Origin: Brachypodium distachyon
Lineage: Eukaryota; Streptophyta; Magnoliopsida; Poales; Poaceae
Length of the DNA stretch: 64,000 nt
Assembly: GCF_000005505.3 (NCBI RefSeq)
Contig: NC_016131.3
Coordinates: 54,173,355 to 54,237,354 of the forward strand
Direction of reading: 5' to 3'
In this document: positions 1-11,600 of the stretch, in pieces
How the letters are laid out: each line of letters begins with the position of its first letter
How positions within the stretch are numbered: the first letter of the stretch is position 1
Made by a program: the position numbers and the translations under genes
The notes under the pieces: generated by a model
The model's input: only the letters and a program-made list of their open reading frames with translations
Told to the model about the DNA's origin: nothing
Databases searched by the model: none

Positions 1-564
1 AGCAGCAGCAGCCGCCGCGGCCGCGGCCTTGCGGGCTGCCAAGGTGCCCTTGGGGACCTTCACGATGACCTTCTTTAGAACTTTCCGTTTCTGTACCTTC
101 CGTTCGGGCGCTGGATCCTCCGCCGCCGCACCAGGAGCAGACGGCGGCGTGGTGGGTAACTTAGCCTCGGCAGCTGGGATCGGTGGCGTGGGGGGCTCCG
201 CAGCCATAGGCGTCGGCGGCGGCGGATTGGAGGGTAACTTGGAGTCGGCAATCGGGATCGGTGTCGTGGAGGGCTCCGCAGCCTTAGGCGGCGGCGGCAA
301 AATGCCCGAGTCGGCGACCGGAGGCAGCGGGCTCGGGGTTGGGGCAACCAGGGTCTCCGCGGGGGCGTTGGTTGTTGTTGTTGTTGGCGGCGGCGGCGTG
401 GGTATGAGGGTGGAGGCGTTGCGGAGGAAGCGCTTCTTCGGGGGCAGCAACGCCGACGGCAGCGGCGGCGACTGCGGACGGGGGAGATGGGGCGGCGGCG
501 GAGGGGGACTAGGCGAGGAGGGGACGACGGGCGCAGCATTGCGGCGGGGGGACGGCGGTTGCAT
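1..564 (-). CDS. RRM-family RNA-binding protein, N-terminal exon (copy A), cut by the window edge
   Basis: An open frame runs from an ATG at 564 (minus strand) through base 1 with no stop, about 188 codons. It begins MQPPSPRRNAAP, then a Pro-rich stretch, a basic PPKKRFLRNAS block, Pro/Ala-rich repeats and KVPKGTLAARKAAA before a poly-Ala run at the edge. It is the paralogue of the N-terminal exon at 24714-25530, where the same protein continues into an RRM domain, so an RNA-binding role is inferred from that copy; the RRM itself would lie left of this window. The internal Met that starts copy B (MPPKKRF) is Leu here, so the upstream ATG is the likely start. In copy B that upstream frame is broken by one missing C. 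Low-complexity composition makes the exact start uncertain. Confidence 0.6.
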   Translation of the reverse strand, partial: MQPPSPRRNAAPVVPSSPSPPPPPPHLPRPQSPPLPSALLPPKKRFLRNASTLIPTPPPPTTTTTNAPAETLVAPTPSPLPPVADSGILPPPPKAAEPSTTPIPIADSKLPSNPPPPTPMAAEPPTPPIPAAEAKLPTTPPSAPGAAAEDPAPERKVQKRKVLKKVIVKVPKGTLAARKAAAAAAAAA

Positions 565-1215
565 GGTGGTGCGGGCGCGGGGATGATCGATGGGTGCAAG
601 GCAAATCGCCGGTTGAATCGACGCGGTCGGCGGTCGGCGGTCGGTCAAGTTTGAGCCGTCAGACGTCTCTCTGCTGTCTCTCTTGTCTTCTGTCTAGGGG
701 GATTTTGTTTGAATGCCGTGAGACTATTTTCCACCGCAAGGCAGAGACGGCAAACACCACTGTAAAACGAATGATGCCAGCTTAATTTTTTAATGCTAAT
801 AATGACGTTGGCAACTTGCCGTTACTGATTCTAAAAAAACATCGTGTATTTTTTTTCCTGAAATGGTCCTTCTTTAATTGTATTAATTTCCTTCTGGCCC
901 CTTCTAACCTTTTTTCTTTCTTTCAAAACGGCCCTTCTTTAACTTTAGTTCCTTTAACTTTTAAGTAACATCACGCGCTTACCACGTCCCTCCTGGCAGC
1001 ACTTTTTTCTCAGAGTTGACAGACTGCAGACGTCGGCACCCTCCCAGCACTTATTTGGTCTTGTTGTCCGTCTTGTGGCGTCCCAACTTCTCTGGACGTC
1101 GGGCCAACGGGCGGGGCAACCTCCGAAACGCCAGACCAAAGGGTGTCCGTTCCTTCTTGAGCGTCAGCCCATTCGACGCCCAACCCAGCCTGTGGTGCCA
1201 TCCTGTTTAATTAGC
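565..1215. repeat. Segment between divergent gene fragments, duplicated at 25555-26130
   Basis: This stretch matches 25555-26130 almost base for base, including the shared run GTTTGAGCCGTCAGACGTCT. It lies between the minus-strand N-terminal exon and the plus-strand RRM exon, so it probably holds the shared upstream region of both. No TATA box or coding region was identified. Short ORFs on either strand here are not conserved in frame between the two copies and were not called. Confidence 0.7.
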
Positions 1216-1260
1216 GCGCTCCTGATTCCTAAGCGTGTGATGTTACAATATTGTTGCTGC

Positions 1261-1545
1261 TGATGGTGCAACCAAATCAAAGGAGGAGGGGTGGGGGTTG
1301 GGGGGGGGGGGGGTGAGCATGAAGGAGGTGTTTGTTGGCGGGCTTCACTATGAAGCCAAACAAGAGGATGATGTGAGTGCGGTGTTCAAGATGGCAGGCG
1401 AGATGACATAGGTGCTGATGATAAAGAATAATCATACAAGGAAGAACAGGGGATACTTCTTTGTGTGGTACCATGAGACCCCGCAGGCAAAGAACGTCGT
1501 TGAAAAGTTTGGCCATGTGGAATGTGGTGATATCCCACATGGATA
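1261..1545 (+). pseudogene. RRM exon of the RNA-binding protein family (plus-strand copy in segment A)
   Basis: After a long G-rich tract (1286-1313) the frame reads MKEVFVGGLHYEAKQEDD, continues to GEMT, and then meets a TAG at about 1409. Translation beyond it continues in the same frame as RRM sequence ending RKNRGYFFVWY and KNVVEKFG. RNP-2 (VFVGGL) and RNP-1 (RGYFFVWY) are both visible, so this was an RRM. The TAG sits where the minus-strand paralogue at 24.6 kb has Gln (GEITQV), consistent with CAG to TAG. The splice donor found in that paralogue is also altered here. The identical stop occurs in the copy at 26.97 kb, so the lesion predates the duplication. It is a pseudogene fragment, missing most of the N-terminal part. 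Confidence 0.75.
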
Positions 1546-2221
1546 AAATTATTATCACAATTAACACATATGACCTCATTTTCTCTATGGGCTTTGCACA
1601 AGTAGAATCATTGAATGGGAAGTGTTGCTCTTAATCTTTCTGAAATGGACAATGGTATCTATCCGAAATGGACAATGGTCAATTTTTTTTCATAAATACT
1701 GAAAATAATTTGCATTTAACCATCGCATGGAGTAACCAAGCAAGCCCGTGATTACTTATAAATGCGACAAAGATTAAGACACATTAGGTTTTGCATGTAA
1801 TTATCGCATGGAGTAACAAATGCAGCTCACTACCCATCCTTTTTTTTTTGGCCCCGACTGATATAGATTTACCAATATCCGCTATATTTGGATTTTAGCA
1901 GATTTGGTGGGTTCAGGTCATGGGCATTACCTAATGATCGAACTGTGTATATCCATATGCTTAAATTACCCCTTTCGTTTTGTGAATGACGGAACAAAGA
2001 CAATTTGAGCACTTACAATGGATGTAAGAAAATTTGACATTATAACAAATAAATGATAGCGCACAAAATTACAAGGAAATTGAAAGAATATAATTTCTTG
2101 GAAACCAGTGTTTTCTTTTGGTGCAAACTGAGGGTTCTCACATTTTATCTACTGAATTATGCTTCCTGTCCTCTTTCACTATATTGATTGTCATCGATCT
2201 TGTTAGCTGAAACCCACCACA

Positions 2222-2311
2222 AAATTTGTGGGAAGTTTGTTGAATTGCATCGCCCGGTGTTAATAATAAAATTCCGCTTGGAAAATTGAACAAGAAATGG
2301 AAAAGAAAATG
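2222..2311 (+). pseudogene. Remnant of the third (nuclear-signal) exon of the RRM gene
   Basis: This stretch is similar to the exon at 23541-23612 on the opposite strand: it opens with ATTTGTGGGAAG and ends with a Lys-rich stretch and a GTGAGTTG donor-like junction. An insertion or rearrangement disrupts its middle, so no frame is kept. Together with the RRM exon at 1.3-1.5 kb it shows that this plus-strand copy once held at least two exons with their intron. Confidence 0.5.
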
Positions 2312-2983
2312 TGAGTTGTTGCTTTCCTTGATTGGATATTTTCTTGAACTCTTGACTGTGTGCATGCTTAGTCTGTTATTTTTCAAAGCTGGTCATAAAG
2401 CTAGCGGCCTCAGATCTGTTTTTGCTCTTCTTCTTTTTGGTGGTCTATATGTTTCGCCATGTAAAATCCCATCCATCATGCATCTAGTCTGCTCTACCAT
2501 AAACAGCTTGATTAATGGACACAGGGTGAAGGTTACGGTTAGCTTCGTACGTTTCAGGTGTTCAGTTGTGGAGTGAGTCACTCGAGCAAACGACCGACCT
2601 GTAACCAGCGTGCGTTGCTTTGGTGCACTGTTACTTTTTTTTTTTTTTGAGAATGGCTCACAGCTTACTGCCTTACTGTGTCTGGATTGCTTGGCGGGCT
2701 TCAGCTGCAGGCTGTGATCGAGAGCTGTTTACAGTACCCGTAATATGGGCGTATTGGCCGTCCACTGTTGATGACCTAACGGTCCAGACGATGTACCGTT
2801 AGAATCAAAAGAGCGGTAATGCACTGCTGGGTCGAACTGGGCAGTATAACGGATAATTTAAGAACATCTAATTTGGGCCCATGTCCCGGCCCCGCACGGC
2901 CCAAACGGCCCATGCCGGGCATACTTGCATCGTTCCCATCCTCTCTTCCCAATCCCACGCCGCCGCCTCTCTCCCACGATACA

Positions 2984-3121
2984 ATGGAGCGTCCGGCGAC
3001 CTCAATCCCTCCTGTCCACCGCCGCCGGAACAGCAAGGCCGCCGTCTCGCCCCCGCACTGGCGCCGAAGGCCGTCTCGACGGGTCGCCGCGGCCCCCAAG
3101 GCTGCCACGGCGCCCGCTGAG
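2984..3121 (+). CDS. Possible first exon of an unrecognised GC-rich gene
   Basis: A GC-rich island contains an ATG at 2984 opening a 46-codon frame (MERPATSIPPVHRRRNSKAA to ATAPAE) that ends at a good donor, GAG followed by GTAACT. The sequence is Arg/Ala/Pro-rich and has no recognisable domain. TGGGCC and GGCCCA motifs lie just upstream, as in many plant housekeeping promoters. No matching downstream exon was found, so this may be an orphan first exon. Low confidence. Confidence 0.25.
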
Positions 3122-3410
3122 GTAACTTGCAGTGAGAGATGCCGCACTGTTCCTGTCGTTGTAACTTGCAGTAGAGGTAGGACTTCACATTCATGGCCAG
3201 GTTAATTTGAGATGTACCAGTGAGTACTGGTAGATGAAAGAGAAGGTGATCAGTGATCACCACGCTTTCTTGAGACCACTCAACAACACAACAGGCTAGC
3301 AGATAAAAAAAAAGCTCCAAGCACCACATGAGAAAATGAAGAGAAGCTTACTTTTTTACAACATGGAAAAACAACATGGGATGATTACATCAGATGCTGC
3401 TAATTAAAAA

Positions 3411-3510
3411 CAACTTTGACTAAATTTGAATGCATCTATACACTAAGTCATGTCTAGATAAATTTAAATTTTGAAAAACTTGAGACATCTTTTATTGGAC
3501 GGGGGGAGTA
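3411..3510. mobile_element. Stowaway-type MITE, left end missing
   Basis: The right end reads GGACGGGGGGAG followed by TA, and the body matches the Tc1/mariner-derived Stowaway elements elsewhere in this window, such as 46923-47046, including the ATGCATCTATACACTAAGTC stretch. The left terminal inverted repeat is missing. Confidence 0.6.
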
Positions 3511-4081
3511 GTATTGGAGAGCAGTACTTGATAGGCGTAAATGTAGGGAAATTTACGGGACATTTTAATAGGACATTTTGAAGGCATGACACTGACAATC
3601 TGCTTGTTTCGACCCTCAGTAATTGCAAAAAATAATAGCGGTGGACAACTTGATATCACCCGTGGTACGTGGCTCGGCTTTGTTAACTTCGTCCGTCACT
3701 GGCGGCGGCTCGGCTTTGTCAATTTTGGCCATCACCGGTGGCGCGGCATATCTTTGTCAACAGCGGCAATTGCTGTTGGAATTAGGTGAACTCCTTTTTT
3801 CCGTTCAAAGTTATATAGATATTCAAGGCCGCGAAAATAGCTATTGTTGTGTGATATTAGAAGGAGCAGTCCAAGACATAGAGATACTAGAAATGAACAG
3901 TACCAGTGATTGGAAGATTTTCCTATTTTCAGTGAGAAACCAGTGGAAAATATGCAAATTGTGATGGCATAGTGAGGAATCAGTGGACATGCACTGTTTT
4001 CTTTTGTTCTTGTTGTTATGATGCGCAATGTACAAGTTCATGGTCACTGAAAAAAAACTTTTATGTATAAACTCCAGTTTA

Positions 4082-4711
4082 TGATGGCATCGCCGTTGTG
4101 TCCTAGGAGGACCCTGCGCCCAAAGAGTACGGGGTGCTGAATTTAGGGATTTGATGGTGGGGGTTTGATGTAGCCGCCTCTAGGACAAGGTTAAAAATAG
4201 ATTTTTTTTTTACCTAATGCCTCCCAAACCCTACACCATCCTTACAATTCTTTGCTCTAACAACGCAAATAGAAGAGAAAGAATCATTTGAAGAACTGCA
4301 AGACAGATAAAGAAACATTACTGGAGCACTATCTCATATATATCCAGATTTGGCTCCCTCCAGTAAAAAAAAAAGGATATGGTACATGTGCTTTTATTTG
4401 AACTACATCTTATTCACTTGCGAGATGATGGCATCATGTCCCAGGAGGACCCCTGCGCCCAAAGAGTAGTGCTGAATTCAGGGATTTGAAGGTGGGGGTT
4501 TGATATGGCCAACCTCTACAAGGACAAGGTTAAAAATAGACTTTACTCTTTTCCTAATGCCTCCCAAACCCATACACCATGCTCACATTTCTTTGCTCTA
4601 ACAACGCAAATAGAAGAGAAAGGATCATTATATATAGGCTCCCTCTAGTAAAAAGTATGGATATGGTACATGTGCTTTTATTTGAACTACATCTTATTCA
4701 CTTGCGATCTT
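4082..4711. repeat. Diverged tandem duplication, two units of roughly 280-345 bp
   Basis: Two consecutive units share CCCAAAGAGTA, a block reading GGTGGGGGTTTGAT, CAAGGTTAAAAATAGA, TGCTCTAACAACGCAAATAG and an end block with TGTGCTTTTATTTGAAC. Unit 1 spans about 4082-4426 and unit 2 about 4427-4711, the second shorter by a deletion. A weak relative lies at 51060-51165. No coding potential was found. Confidence 0.7.
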
Positions 4712-4929
4712 AATATATATACACAACACAGGGGCGGGGGGATGGGGCAGCAAACAGAAATATGTTTCGCAGGAGAAAATCAATTATTTTCTTTACATTA
4801 AAAAAAAGACTGATATTTTTTTTTGAAAGAAAACAACAAGGAAAACCCCTAGAGCATAAATAGAAACCTAAATTCGCATCAATGTGTTGTACACCCGCTC
4901 CCCAAACCAAGGGCAAGCTAGGCTCACTC

Positions 4930-5047
4930 CCACTAACAATTCTCCAATGTTATATATCATGACCCACTTGCAATATTTATGACCCTGTTAGGAAAAATAA
5001 AAGGGGTCATAAATATTGCACAATTGTTAGTGGGTCATGATATATAA
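4930..5047. repeat. Palindromic, MITE-like hairpin
   Basis: The arm TTATATATCATGACCCACT (4950-4968) is inverted at 5029-5047. Inside it, TGCAATATTTATGACCC pairs with its complement near 5005-5020, and CCACTAACAATT (4930-4941) pairs with 5022-5033. The structure could fold almost end to end. No transposase and no clear target-site duplication were seen. Confidence 0.65.
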
Positions 5048-5369
5048 GCCTGGTCCAGTTACACGCTTGTCCAAGGTGGCACTCCACGTGGACTTGTAAC
5101 TAGGGGGGCCCATTTGTCAAAACTTAGGGGAGTCGGATTAAAATCTTAAATTGGGTCAAATCTGGAACAACTTTTGTTAAATGAGGTATGTAAGATTAGA
5201 GAATTCTCACTAAATGGGATAATTGTTGTCAACAAATTCAAACTAGGGGATTAGAGATGAAATATTTTTTTGAGGGAAAAGAAATAAAATTTACTCACTT
5301 ATAAATGATAAATATTTGCAGTATATGAAATTACAGTGAATCAAGTGTGTACGTGACTCTGTTAGCTCA

Positions 5370-6905
5370 GGCGTGGAAAGGTGTGAAGTCGTAGGTTTGG
5401 AAATAAACAACACCCATCTTGGGGTGTTATACTCTCGCTCCATAAACACAAGGTGAAGAATTCCGATGAAGTCCAGCTCCCGGCGTCCTTAAAACTCCCC
5501 TCCTTCTTCAATATGGACTAGCTACGCCATTACAGAAATCTATGTAGATACTTACTGATTTTACTAAGCGTGCAAAATACATGCACCACCCGTTATCATG
5601 TATAGACTTACTGGTTTTGCCCTGATGCCTCCCAAACCTATACTATTTCTGATAGTGTGTGTGGTAAAACTTGTTCCGTATTTCTGAGAGACACAAGTTC
5701 AATGCAAAAGAAAGTAAGGGAAAATGGCTTGTGGAATGTTGTTTCTCCTTTAGCCTAGTACTGCTACGGTGCTGTCTTGCTATGCATCACTTATATATGC
5801 GCGCATAGTGGATGGATGGAGAAGAAATAAAGAGGGTGATAACTCATTGATAGGGGGAAGCTCTTAGCACTAAAGAGATGAGTTATTCGCGTGCTATATA
5901 TGCCCATATCGATTGGTTTGAGATTAATGTCAGAAGATGAAGTATGCAAGAAACCAATCATTTGATATCTGAAGGTTGTGACAAGATCATTGGAATACAT
6001 CACTTATTACTTTGTTGCCTCGAGATCTATTTCATTACCTTTTATTTTATTTTAAGCAGCAGTACAGGTATTGTAGGGAGTAACAAAGAGAGCACCATAT
6101 GAGTTGGATGCTCTTGCGTGCATCTACACCCCCATCGAACTCCCTCTGAATGGCGTACTTAGGGCCAGAGCCGCTCGATCATCTGAAGCTAGCCTCGACA
6201 TCCATCTCTTCATTCTCGACGATGGTGGTAGCTGCCAGTTCACAGCCAGGTCGCGAATCAGACGGCACGCATACTCCAGAATGAACCCAGCAAGTCCGAA
6301 CGCAGATCCAGATTGATCGACCACGATGACAGGGTCAGAGTTCCAAGATGCTATGAACGAATCCTACAACTATCTTTGCAAGCTATTCACGCATCTTGCA
6401 ACAGAATGAACTCAAGAAGTTTTACAGGTGGATGATCATCGTATCCACAGTGAGCGCGAGTGGAGAGAAGAACGTTCCGATCCCTGATAACCACGGCATG
6501 ATCTTTCCCCAATGCCTCTCAAACCTAAGGGCCAGTTCTTTTCGGCTTCCTAGACCGACTTCTCCGAGAAACTGCCTTCCCCCAGCTTTCTAGAGAAGCC
6601 GTCACCTAAATTTGATTAGGCTGTAAAACTAGTTTGGCCTAAAATACTTTAGACGCCAAGCTAAATCGGAAATGCGGCTTCCCCATGTAGCCAGACGAGG
6701 GCAGCTTCTAGGAGAAGCCGGTCCTAGAAGCCGAAAAGAACGCAGCCTAAACCTACCGACAAAAGTGTGATGAACATTGAACAACGACAAAATACTTTAT
6801 TTATCAAGTGATGTGGTTGTAAGTGGGGAAGCCAAGTAACGGAGCAATCTTCCAACTAGTTCTATGTGAACTTCTTGACAGCTTATATATACAACCCACG
6901 GTCTC
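5370..6905. repeat. Downstream part of duplicated segment A
   Basis: From about 5610 to 6905 the sequence is collinear with 27330-28390 (copy B). From 5370 to 5660 it also matches copy C at 44158-44440. Shared landmarks include CTGATGCCTCCCAAACC, GAACCCAGCAAGTCCGAACG and GCTTATATATACAACCCA. The C-copy frame ending in YGLTVTAIYADTY suggests it derives from a coding or terminal exon, but here the frame is broken and no product can be named. Confidence 0.75.
6529..6747. mobile_element. PIF/Harbinger (Tourist-like) MITE, 219 bp
   Basis: The terminal inverted repeats are GGGCCAGTTCTTTTCGGCTT and the inverse of AAGCCGAAAAGAACGCAGCC, with a perfect 14-15 base core. The element is flanked by TAA on both sides (6526-6528, 6748-6750), the usual 3-bp target of this superfamily. 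The paralogous position in copy B near 28217 is an empty site, which confirms the boundaries. Confidence 0.88.
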
Positions 6906-7236
6906 AGGGAACGGCTCCAATGTCATTTCTGTGTGGCTGATCCCAGCACCCAAAGGTGGTGAGGGTCCCCTCGGTGGCAGATGCGCATCTGGTCATGAGT
7001 TCGCTGCAGATCGTTGGGCGGGACGGCATGTTTAGCGGCACCATATGCCCTGGACAAAGTCGGTCAGCTGCCTTATTATAGCCCTGTGCGTGTCAATGTG
7101 GGATGACACCTTTTAGATTCACACAGCATTGCTTATACGGGTGCTAGCAAATGATGCATTCATTTGGATGTGCTGTGTGTATCCCTTTGACAGTAATTGA
7201 TCTGTAAGTCGGCTCACAGGAGTTACTTAAACAATA

Positions 7237-10200
7237 TGTAAGACTCCGGAACCGGAATTATATAATTTAGCCTCAAATTGCTAACCTTTGCATAATTCAA
7301 ACATCAGGTTCTCAACCTACAATAAACACCTCAATACATACATGCATCAATGTGCTCATCGCAGGGTTTTGCAACATGAATATCATTACCAAAACTCTAC
7401 AGAAGAGAGTAATTACAAAGTTCATACAAGGAGCAGAATAACAAATATTACAAAGAGATGACACATGTCCCAACATTACATCATTACATCAGCGAAAGTC
7501 GAACTATGCCCGAATACGGACAAGAATACAGCATGCCTGAATAGGCTGGAAGCTGGAAGGAAACCCGCCACGAGTCTCAGAACCCTGATCTGGATCTCCT
7601 GGCTAAACATCGAGTCCAACGTCGTGCTTCACAAAGAAGCTAGCGGCTCACCTGCTCTACTGGAACCTCTGAAGAAAACAATGTTGCAAAGCAACTGAGT
7701 ACAAAGTACTCGCAAGACTTACGGGGAGAACTAAACTAAATATGCAACATGTTTCAAAGGATGGATATGGTGGGGTTATGCAGCAGCAACAATATCTGGA
7801 GAGACACTCTAATAACAACGTTTAATTAGAGGATGAGAAGCGTCTGCAAAGTGAGGTGATTAATCTATTTACTAAACACCAAACAACACAATTCTTATAT
7901 CACCCCCTCAACACCCTGTGAGGAAGTAATCCAAAGGACACTCACACTTAAGCAGTTTTAAGCATATCCATGAATAAACTCTAATTACTAGTCAAGTTGT
8001 TGAGATTAAGTTGGTTAAGTTCTTTATGATCAAGTGATGACCAACCAAGTCGTCCATAACCGCGGTCACGGATTTCCGAAAGATTTATCCCTGCAGGGTG
8101 CACCAATTTACCCGTACACGTTTGACCAACACACGAATACCATGAGCGATACGACGTTTCCAAGTTCCACAACTAATCCAGGGGGACCACCCAACTGAGT
8201 CTATCCGAAACGAGAGCCCGGCCGAAGCGTCGTACGGATTCAAGAGTTGCGAGGACAGTTGGCAGTGGATCAGGGCCCGCAGGATGACCACTCCAGACTA
8301 GTGCCGCAATCCTATATGAATGCAAAGTCACCAACAAGTCTCCACAAATCTCTGTGTGCATGCAATGCAAATGCCAAATGGAACGCCCGAACTATGTGGC
8401 CATTGAAAGAGCTGAGGATCAAGTACTAAGTCGAGGGGGAAGCCATATCTTCACCCACGAGCGGTTAGCGCGATGTTTCTTGGATCAGCGAAAACGAGAT
8501 CTCAGTCCTTAGGTCGGCGCAAATGGAACAAATCACCAATGCGTTAGCACGGCCTCCCATCGTTGCCTTGTTGCAGGTAATAATATGTCACAGTTTAACA
8601 ATTGCAAGTTTAAATACAGAAAGTAGCATGTGAATGTAGCAATTGTGGAACCCCAGATATAAGGACACTAGACTCGCAACTAAGCATGACATCTAATGAC
8701 CAAGATGTAGGGCAACAACAAACATGTGACATGGTATTAGGACAAGTAACAAGACATAAGGCAATAAGTGGAACTGACTAATAAGCTATGCAATCCTAAT
8801 GGCATCATGACAAAACTGAGATCGTAACTTAATGCAAGATTAAGGGAGAGACAATAGGTATAATCAACATGGTCAAGGAAAGGCTGCTTGCCTGGAATAC
8901 TCAATTGCCCGGAATTGAGCAAGAATCCCGAGAAAAGAACACAAGTGTAGTTGTCGTCGTAGGAATCGAAGACTAGCGAGGAAGAAACAAATACACCACA
9001 TAAAAGGAAAGTATAAGCATACAAGATACACATGGTAATTAAGATGCGCAATCAAAGAATGATGCGTGACATAGGGATGATGCATGACATATTAAGGATT
9101 CTGAAAGTAAATCCGATACACAATTACCAAATTAAATGGATTCCGAATACACTACACCTAGCATTTATACAACTCCATATGCAAGGAAAAGAGTTTAATT
9201 GATCAACTACACACAGCAATGTTATAGTTGTATTAGCATGCATGACAATGACATGGATATGTGCAACACATGTTTTAAATAAGAACAACACAAAGATCCG
9301 ACTAGGTTGGGGCTGCACATGCCAATGGCAACGAGGTACCTGCAACTATCGATACTATCGGTACATACACGGCATCTCATACAACACATGAATATCATCG
9401 ATCGCAACCTACGCCGAAGAACGGTCGTCTCACGGAACGGTCGTGCGGCGTCGCAATGTAGAGGATGTAGTTGACGTACACGAGGTAGTCGTTCATTTGT
9501 CATGGTCGTAGCCGTTCATGGCTCCGACTCCGTGGTTCGTCGGTCTTCGCGGCGCGGCAAAGCACATGCGGAGCGGCGGCAACAACAGCACATCAACGAG
9601 CACACGGAGACACTGACCACACAACAGATATCATTTATAGAAAAGAAAAAGGAGGAAAAAAAAACCACGGGCTGCTGGACTTGGACCTGGCTTGGGCTTG
9701 CGGCTGTAGATGGGCCGAAGGGGGCTCGGCCTGGGCTTGGGCGAGCTGGGCCGCAAGAGCAGCAGCAACACGCGGGGAGCAAGGAGCGAGGTGGAGGCGG
9801 CGCTGGCGCGGAGGGGCTCGGCGAGCAGGGGGCAGAGGAGAAAGGGGGCCACGGGGAAGAGAGAGGCGGCCAGGGAGAGGGTGAGCACGTGCGGCGCAGA
9901 GGAGCTCGGGGGAGCTTGGCGGCAGGGGACGCGCGTGGATGGCGAGCGAGGTGGAGAGGCGCGGGGAGCGAGGGCGACGGGGAGAGGCGGCTCGGGCGAG
10001 GTGGAGAGGCGCGGGGAGCAAGGGCCGCGGGGCACGCTAGGAGAGGGAGCTCGGGGGCGCGCCGGCCATGGGAGGAGGAGGTAGCGGGGTGAGGGAGACC
10101 ACGGGAGAGGAAGAAGAGAAGGGAGGAAGAAGAAGGGGATCGGGAAGAGAAGAGTGCTGGCGGTGGCTTGGGGAAAGTAGAGAGAGAAAGAAAAAGAGAG

Positions 10201-10597
10201 GAAGGAAAAGAGCTAACTTTATAGGCTAGGAAACTAGGGTTTGCTACATGGGCTGGATTTAGGCCCAACAAACAATTACACACAAATTTTAATTAAACTT
10301 TGAGTCATAAAATAGAATAAGAAGAGAGAGTTTGTTGGCTTAACTAGATCCGAATTAATTTGTCAAACTCAAATTAGGATTTCTATGAAATAGTTTCAGG
10401 CTTTTACAAACACAACAAAAGACAAGCATATGGAACGGCAGCTTTATGCAAAAGAATTTGATTTCAATGGGACATGATGCTAATGACATGGCCAAATGTT
10501 GATGATGATATGAACATGACAACACAACGATAACAATTAAATTACAAAACAGTCCAAAAGGGTTTAAAATGATAAGGATTGCTCTCGGGCTGTTACA
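7237..10597 (-). mobile_element. Probable Gypsy-type LTR, about 3.4 kb (solo or truncated)
   Basis: Read on the minus strand this begins TGTAACAGCCCGAGAGC and ends GGAGTCTTACA, the TG/CA termini of an LTR. About 375 bp in is a CCTATAAAG TATA box followed by a C/T-rich transcribed leader, and the rest is GC-rich (9.5-10.1 kb) then AT-rich. No gag, protease, RT or integrase sequence was found, and no primer-binding site follows the end, so a solo LTR is the simplest reading. ACAATA occurs at both borders, overlapping the right end, but no clean 5-bp duplication can be assigned. The long Pro/Arg/Gly-rich frames between 9.5 and 10.3 kb occur on both strands and look like composition artefacts. 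Confidence 0.45.
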
Positions 10598-10604
10598 ATA
10601 CAGA

Positions 10605-10770
10605 GGTTGTGCAGCTTCTCATTCACCAGCTTTTCAAGATCTAGAGGCAACTCCCTTGTTGGATGTATGGTATAGTTACACTAACAAATGTTTAGCCACA
10701 CAAAACTCTACATCACAGGATTACAAAAGAAACAACTAACTAGTCGTGAATAGCGTTCAGAACTCAATAA
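10605..10770. repeat. Duplicated segment A, continued (matches 28640-28805)
   Basis: AGCTTTTCAAGATCTAGAGG, ATGTATGGTATAGTTACA and CATCACAGGATTACAAAAGA are shared with copy B. Copy A lacks about 30 bases present in B after CTCCCTTG. The block resumes the A/B alignment after the LTR at 7.2-10.6 kb. Confidence 0.75.
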
Positions 10771-10842
10771 TTACAGCTCAAAATACAACAAGCTAGAAAA
10801 AAGCTCTTTTAGTGTGATTGTTGTACTTTCTAATACTTTTCA

Positions 10843-11290
10843 GTGCTCCCGCCGGAATTAATTCTGTTCGTTGATCAGCTGTTTCGTTTCCCTGGGCCCC
10901 CGGATGTAAGCCCGTCTCTCTCCCGACGCCTCCCTGGTCCCTGCATCGATCCTCTTCCTCGCTCCCCTAGCGTCGGCCGCCCGAGCGAGGCCCCTCCGCC
11001 GCCCGAGCCCTTCTCGTCGACCACCAGCGCGCCGCCCCTCCGCCACCGGCACTTTTCCGCTGGCGGGGCGCCTCCGACAATCTTCCAAGCGGCTCCCGCG
11101 GATGAAGCCGTAGCCCAGCCAGGTCCACCGCGGCGCCATCCCCCATCGGCAGGTCTGAAGAGGCATTGGACGGTGACGATGCAGACGGCTCCTTGCAGCG
11201 CCCCCGCCATGTCCTTCCTTTGACTCGAGGCGACCTCCTTGACTGCAGCGACGGTGGAGCTGCCTCCAGCAACGGCGAACGTGGATACGT
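10843..11290. other. GC-rich block without recognisable product
   Basis: Open frames exist on both strands (126 codons plus, 145 minus) with no known motif and Pro/Arg/Ala-rich composition. It could be a first exon or promoter region of an unrecognised gene, or a captured fragment. I see no splice-linked downstream exon. Confidence 0.3.
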
Positions 11291-11518
11291 CTCACCCTGC
11301 CGTGTGGGTATTGCCCCAGGCGATGGCTACTTGGGCTGAATTTGGGTGTTCTGTTGTGCTGAATTTTTTTGAACCAGCTGCACTGAAAGTTTTGCTGTAC
11401 TGAATTTGGGTGTTCTGCTGGCTGATGTATTTTTGAGGATGTTGGCTCCTGTGTTGCTGAAGCCTGAAGCTCATCTGTTGCTGAATGTACAGAAATTTAT
11501 GGAGTGCGCTACTTAGTA

Positions 11519-11600
11519 CTCCCTCCGTTCCTAAATACTTGTCGTTGTTTTAGTTCAACTTTGCACTAATACATCGACAAGTATTTAGGAACGGAGGGGG
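11519..11600. mobile_element. Stowaway MITE, 82 bp, intact
   Basis: CTCCCTCCGTTCCTAAATAC and its inverse form near-perfect terminal inverted repeats, flanked by TA on each side (11517-11518 and 11601-11602). It is a very short but complete non-autonomous Tc1/mariner derivative. Confidence 0.92.

Noticed and set aside
2286..2576. 96-codon plus-strand frame next to the exon 3 remnant
   Set aside because: It starts inside the decayed exon and has no conserved counterpart in the 23.5 kb paralogue.
9502..10283. Long open frames of 196 and 255 codons on opposite strands
   Set aside because: Both are low-complexity (Arg/Gly or Pro/Ser) frames from the same GC-rich DNA inside a probable LTR, with no domain and no splice context.
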